This document shows positions 59,142-64,000 of a DNA stretch of 64,000 bases, one piece after another. The stretch covers positions 36,238 to 100,237 of the forward strand of contig NW_004450583.1 in assembly GCF_000321225.1 (NCBI RefSeq). Reading direction: 5' to 3'. Position 1 is the stretch's first letter. Each line of letters opens with the position of its first letter. Below the pieces are notes generated by a model. That model did no database searches. It had not been told where the DNA came from and worked only from the letters and a program-made list of their open reading frames with translations. Origin of the DNA: Odobenus rosmarus divergens (Eukaryota; Chordata; Mammalia; Carnivora; Odobenidae). The position numbers were made by a program, and so were the translations under genes.

Positions 59142-59590
59142 CTTTCTTGTTTCTTCATGTAGACATTTATCACTGTGAACTTCCCTTTTGAATGGCTTTT
59201 GCTGCATCCCTTAGGTTTTGGTATGTTATATTTTGGTTTCATTTGTCTCATGGTATTATTTCTCTTTTGAGATATTCTTTGACCCATTGGATGTACAGTA
59301 GCATGTTTAATTTCCACATATTTGTGAATTTTTTTCCTTATAATTGGTTTTTCGTCTTGTAATTATAGTTTACCATTGAGGTCAAAAAAGATTCTTGATA
59401 TAATTTCAATGTTCTTAAATTTATTAAGACTTGTTTTGTGGTCTAACATGTTATCTTTCCTGGAGAATGTACCATGTGCACTTGTGTATTCTGGGGGTTT
59501 TTTGCATGGAATGTTCTATATATGTGTGTTAAGTACATCTGGTCTAATGTGTTGTATAAGGGTGAAGATCTCTTCACATTGAGTTTCTTT

Positions 59591-59787
59591 GGGGGTGCCT
59601 GGGTGGCTCAGTTGTTAAGTGTCGGCTTTCAGCTCAGGTCATGATCCCAGGGTCCAGGGATCGAGCCCCACATCTGGCTCCCTGCTCAGCGGGAAGTCTG
59701 CTTCTCCCTCTCCCACTCCCCCTGCTGGTGTTCCTGCTCTTGCTATCTCTCTCTCGAACAAGTAAATAAAATCTTTTTTTAAAAAAT
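59591..59787 (+). repeat. Can-SINE, forward, in L1
   Basis: It starts GGGGGTGCCTGGGTGGCTCA. Flanks TGAGTTTCTTTGG. Confidence 0.94.
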
Positions 59788-60266
59788 GAGTTTCTTTGGT
59801 GACCTATGAGCTTCATGAACTTAGATATTATCATCTCTACCCAGATTTGGGGAGTTCCTCCCCACTATTTCTTTAAATAAGCTCTCTGACTCCTTCTTCT
59901 CTTTTGGGAACTCTAATAATGCACTAATTGTGTCTTTTGATGTTATCCCATAGATTAAGTTGGCTTTCTCTATTCTCCTCTGACTGGATAATTTCAAAAG
60001 CCTTATCTTCTAGTTCACACTTTTTTTTAATTCACACATTTTTGTTTTTGTTTCTTCCTGCTTGACCCATTTTGTTGTTGGTGCTCTGTATTGCATTTTT
60101 CATCTTACTCACTGTATTCTTCAGCTCCAGATTTTCTGTTTGGTTCTTTTTATGACTTCTGTCTTTCATATGCTTCTTATTTTGTTCCTGTATTTTTTTC
60201 TGATTTCATTGAATTGTCTTTCTGTGTTTTCATGTAGCTCATTGAGCAACCTTAAAGCAATTCTTT
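59788..60266 (-). repeat. antisense L1, 5'-ward ORF2/ORF1 region
   Basis: TTCACTGTATTCTTCAGCTCC, cut to CACTGTATTCTTCAGCTCC, and TTCATTGAATTGTCTTTCTG resemble antisense of the upstream L1 region. Confidence 0.55.
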
Positions 60267-60491
60267 TGGGGTGCCTGGGTGGCTCAGTCCGTTAAATGGC
60301 TGCCTTCGGCTCAGGTCATGATCTCAGGGTCCTGGGATCGAGCCCTGCATTGGGCTCCTTGCTCAGCAGGGAGCTTGCTTCTCCCTCTCCCTCTGCCTGC
60401 CTGCCGTTCCCCCCTGCTTGTGCTCTCTCTCTCACTATCTCTCTCTGTGTGTCAAATAAATAAAAATAAATAAAATCCTTTAAAAAAAAAA
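60267..60491 (+). repeat. Can-SINE, forward
   Basis: It starts TGGGGTGCCTGGGTGGCTCA and ends AAATAAATAAAATCCTTTA plus A-run. Confidence 0.94.
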
Positions 60492-60519
60492 CAACAGTTC
60501 TTTTAATTTATTTTCTTTT

Positions 60520-60748
60520 AAAAAATTTTTTTAAAAAGATTAATTATTTATTTGAGAGAAAGAGAGAGCGTGTGCATGCAAGCCAGGGGATGGGGTGGTG
60601 GTGAAGGGCAGAGGGAGAGAGACTCTCAAGAAAATCCACCCTGAGTGCAGAGCCCGATGTGGGGCTCAATCTCATGATCCTGAGATCGTGACCTGAGCCA
60701 AAATCAAGAGTGGGACGCTCAACCAACTGAGCCACCCAGGCACCCCCG
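60520..60748 (-). repeat. Can-SINE, reversed
   Basis: AAAAGATTAATTATTTATTTG start, head end CTGAGCCACCCAGGCACCCC. Older-type body (ATCTCATGATCCTGAGATCG). Confidence 0.9.
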
Positions 60749-60834
60749 ATTTCTTTATTAAGTAAATCACAGATATCCATGTTTTTGAGGTTGGTTACTA
60801 GGAGATTTTTTTGTGTGTGGCCACATCTTTTTTT

Positions 60835-63030
60835 ATTATTTAATTCCAATATGGTTAACTACAGTGTTATATTAGTTTCAGGTGCACAATATAGTAATTC
60901 AAAAATTCCATACATCACCGAGTGCTCATCATGACAAGTGCACTCCTTAATCCCCATCACCTGTTTCACCCATCCTCCCACCCACCTCCCCTGTGGTAAC
61001 CAGTAGTTTGTTCTCTGTAGTTAAGAGTCTGTTTTTTGGTTTCTCTCTCTCTCTCTTTTTTCCCTTTGCTGTTTGCTTTGTTTTTTTTTAAATTTCACAT
61101 ATGAGTGAAATCATGTGGTATTTGTCTTTCTCTGCCTGACTTACTTCACTTAGCATTATACTTTCTAGCTCCATCCATGTCATTGCATGTATATTTTTTT
61201 CTCACATCTTCTTTATCCATTCATCAATCTATGGACATGGGCTGCTTCTGTATCTTGGCTATCATAAATAATGTTGTTCTAAACATAGGGTTGCATATAT
61301 CCCTTTGAATTAGTGTTTTGTATTCTTTGGGTAAATACCCAGCAGTGCAATTGCTGGATTGTAGGGTAGTTCTTTTTTTTACCTTTTTCAGGAATCTCTA
61401 TACTGTTTTCCAGAGTGTATTCCCACCAACAGTGCAAGAGGATTTCCCTTTCTCCACATCATCACCAACACCTGTTGTCTCTTGTATTGTTGATTTTAGC
61501 CATTCTGACAAATGTGAGGTAATAACCTTGTAGTTTTGCATTTCCGTGATGAGGAGTGATGTTTTGGTCTGTTGGCCATCTGGATGTCATCTTTGGAAAA
61601 ATGTCTGTTCACGTCTTCTGCCTATATTTAATTGGATTTTGGGGGGGTGTTGAATTGTATAAGTTCTTTACATATTTTGGATACTAACCTTTTATCAGGT
61701 AAGTCATTTGCAAATATCTTCTCCCATTCTGTAGGTTGACTTTTAGTTTTGTTGATTATTTCCTTCACTGTGCAGAAGCTTTTTATTTTCATGTAGTCCC
61801 AATAGTTTATTTGTGCTTTTACTTCCCTTGCCTCAAGAGAAATATCTAGAAAATATTGCTACAGCTGATATCAGAGAAATTACTGTCTGTGTTCTCTTCT
61901 AGGATTTTTACAGTTTTAGGTCTCACATTTAAGTCTTTAATCCATTTTGAGTGTATTTTTGTGTATGGTGTAGGAAAGTGGTTCAGTTACATTCTTTTGC
62001 CTGTTGCTATCCAGTTTCCCCAACACTATTTGTTGAAGAGACTCTTTATCCCATTTCATAATCTGTCCTGCTTTGTTGTAAGTTAATTAGCCATATAATG
62101 TGGGTTTATTTCTGGGCTTTCTATTCTCTTTTATTGACCTATGTGTCTGTTTTTGTGCCAGTACCATACTATTTTTATGACTACATCTTTGTAGTATAAC
62201 TTGAAATCTGGAATTGTGATACCTCCAGATTTGTTTTTCTTTTCAAGATTACTTTGGCTATTCGGGGTCTTTTGTGGTTGCATACAAATTTAAGGATTAT
62301 TTGCTCTAGTTCTGTAAAAATGTTGGTAGTTTGATAGGGATTACAATAAATCTGTTGATTACTTTTGGTGGTATAGACATTTTAACAATATTTGATCTTC
62401 CCATCTATGAGCATGGAATGTCTTTCCATTTCTTTGTGTTATCTTCCATTTCTTTCATCAGTGTTTTACAGTTTTCTGAGTACAGAGCTTTCACCTCTGG
62501 TTAGGTTTATTCCTAAGTATCTTATTTTTTTGGTGCAGTTTTAAATGGAATTATTTTCTTTTTCTTTCTGTTGCTTTATTATTAGTGTATAGAAATTCAA
62601 CAGATTTCTGCACATTGATTTTGTATCCTGCAACTTTACTGAATTCATTTATCAGTTCTAGTAGTCTTTTGGTGGAGTCTTTCAGGTTTTCTACATATAG
62701 TATCATTTCATCTGCAAATAATGAAAATTTTACGACTTCCTTACTGATGTGGATGCCTTCTATTTCTTTTTGTTGTCTGATTGCTGTGGCTAGGACTTCC
62801 AGTACTATGTTGAATAAAAGTTGTGAGAGTGGACTTCCTTGTCTTATTCCTGACCTTAGGAGGAAAGCTCTCAGTTTTCCCTCCACTGAGTATGATACTA
62901 GCTGTGGGTTCTTCATATATGGCCTTTATCATGTTGAGGTATGTTCCCCTAAACCTACTTTGTTGAGGGCTTTTATCACAAAAGGATGTTGTACTTTATC
63001 AAATGCATTTTCTGCATCTATTGAAATGAT
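60835..63030 (-). repeat. antisense L1: 3' UTR and much of ORF2
   Basis: 60838-61090 is the 3' UTR, and from there ORF2 continues in order to the RT domain. The frame 62916-62551 keeps RT phrases ([24 protein letters not shown]). The second Asp of the F-A-D-D catalytic box is Glu, and stops flank it, so it is dead. Confidence 0.88.
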
Positions 63031-63034
63031 CAGA

Positions 63035-63290
63035 TTTTTAAAAATTTTATCATGTTATGTTAATCACCATACATTTCATCATTAGTTTTTGATGTAGTGT
63101 TCCGTGATTCATTGTTTGCGTATAACACCCAGTGCTCCATTCAGTACATGCCCTCCTTAATACCCATCACCAGGCTAAACCATCCCCCCAACCCCCTCCC
63201 CTCTAGAACCCTCAGTTTGTTTTTCAGAGTCCATAGTCTCTCATGGTTCGTCTCCCCCTCCGATTTCCCCCCTTCATTTTTCCCTCCTGC
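63035..63290 (-). repeat. antisense L1 3' tail inserted in the L1
   Basis: TCATGTTATGTTAATCACCA and GTATAACACCCAGTGCTCCA form a 5'-truncated L1 tail, matching 30327-30590 nearly word for word. Confidence 0.8.
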
Positions 63291-64000
63291 TATCTTCTTC
63301 TTTTTTTTTTTAACATATGATGTATTATTTGTTTCAGAGGTACAGATCTGTGATTCATCAGTCTTACACAATTCACAGCGCTCACCATAGCACATACCCT
63401 CCCCAATGTCTATCACCCAGCCACCCATCCCTCCCACCCCCCACCACTCCAGCAACCCTCAGTTTGTTTCCTGAGATTAAGAATTCCTCATATCAGTGAG
63501 GTCATATGATACATGTCTTTCTCTGACTGACTTATTTCGCTCTGCATAATACCCTCCAGTTCCATCCACGTCATTGCAAATGGCAAGATTTCATTCCTTT
63601 TGATGGCTGCATAATATTCCATTGTATGTATGTATACCACATCTTTATCCATTCAACTGTTGATGGACATCTTGGCTCTTTCCATAGTGTGGCTATTGTG
63701 GACATTGCTGCTATAAACATCGGGGTGCACATACCCCTTCGGATCCTAACATTTGTATCTTTGGGGTAAATACCCAGGAGTACAATTGCTGGGTCATAGG
63801 GTAGCTCTATTTTCAACTTTTTGAGCAACTGCCGTACTGTTTTCCAGAGTGGCTGCACCCAGTTTGCATTCCCACCAAGAGTGTAGGAAGGTTCCCCTTA
63901 CTCCACATCCCCGCCAACATCAGTCATTTCCTGACTTGTTAATTTTAGCCATTCTGACTGGTGTGAGGTGGTATCTCATTGAGGTTTTGATTTGGATTTC
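63291..64000 (-). repeat. antisense L1 3' UTR and ORF2 C-terminus, runs off the window
   Basis: TTGTTTCAGAGGTACAGATC starts a third L1 3' UTR. 63858-63571 reads the ORF2 C-terminus ([30 protein letters not shown]). It continues beyond the window. Confidence 0.85.

Larger units (their letters stand above)
56233..59590 (-). repeat. antisense L1 ORF2, cut by four Can-SINEs
   Basis: It runs in order through antisense ORF2: CGCATTCCCACCAACAGTGC, GGTTTCAGGTCTTACATTCA, GGGAATTGCATTGAATCAA, AATGCTGGCCTCATAAAATG. SINEs at 57338, 57524, 58562 and 58939 interrupt it. No intact frame. Confidence 0.85.

Overview
This is a mammalian nuclear window with two intron-rich, convergently transcribed protein genes in a bed of interspersed repeats. 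About 30 tRNA-Lys-derived SINEs of the Can-SINE type are present, with a head close to GGGGCGCCTGGGTGGCTCAG, a CT-rich middle and an AAATAAAT/AATCTTTAAA tail. This SINE is restricted to Carnivora, and this subfamily looks like those of bears, seals and mustelids rather than the dog SINEC_Cf. I infer an arctoid carnivore. Species is not resolved. The gene order matches the OIT3-PLA2G12B locus (human 10q22).

Layout. (a) 1-2532: upstream flank of OIT3, no recognisable gene. (b) 2533-26865, plus strand: OIT3 (liver ZP-domain protein LZP), nine coding exons with intact frames and GT-AG junctions, predicting 546 residues: signal peptide, D8C domain, three EGF-like modules, ZP domain and a furin-type site. 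(c) about 27180-28725: a 1.5 kb tail-to-tail spacer with a SINE and old DNA-transposon relics. (d) 29163-52376, minus strand: PLA2G12B, four coding exons, predicting 194 residues (195 with the alternative acceptor). It is a secreted phospholipase A2 homologue whose catalytic His position is Leu. (e) 52377-64000: upstream flank of PLA2G12B, almost entirely antisense L1 fragments peppered with Can-SINEs.

In other mammals both genes are expressed in liver and encode secretory-pathway proteins. OIT3/LZP is linked to urate handling and liver endothelium. PLA2G12B is linked to lipid loading of apoB lipoproteins under HNF4A control. Nothing in the sequence shows that they act together.

I see no wholly new biological system. 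Points worth a second look: a nearly perfect 129-bp tandem duplication just past OIT3 exon 2; a NAGNAG acceptor at PLA2G12B exon 4; loss of both the catalytic His and the usual Ca-loop Gly in PLA2G12B; a MIR element abutting the last OIT3 exon; a G-run cluster next to OIT3 exon 7; an intronic CpG cluster; scrambled and nested retroelements; and a 16-bp hairpin in the spacer. Comparisons with human proteins are from memory, and repeat family names and edges are estimates made by eye.
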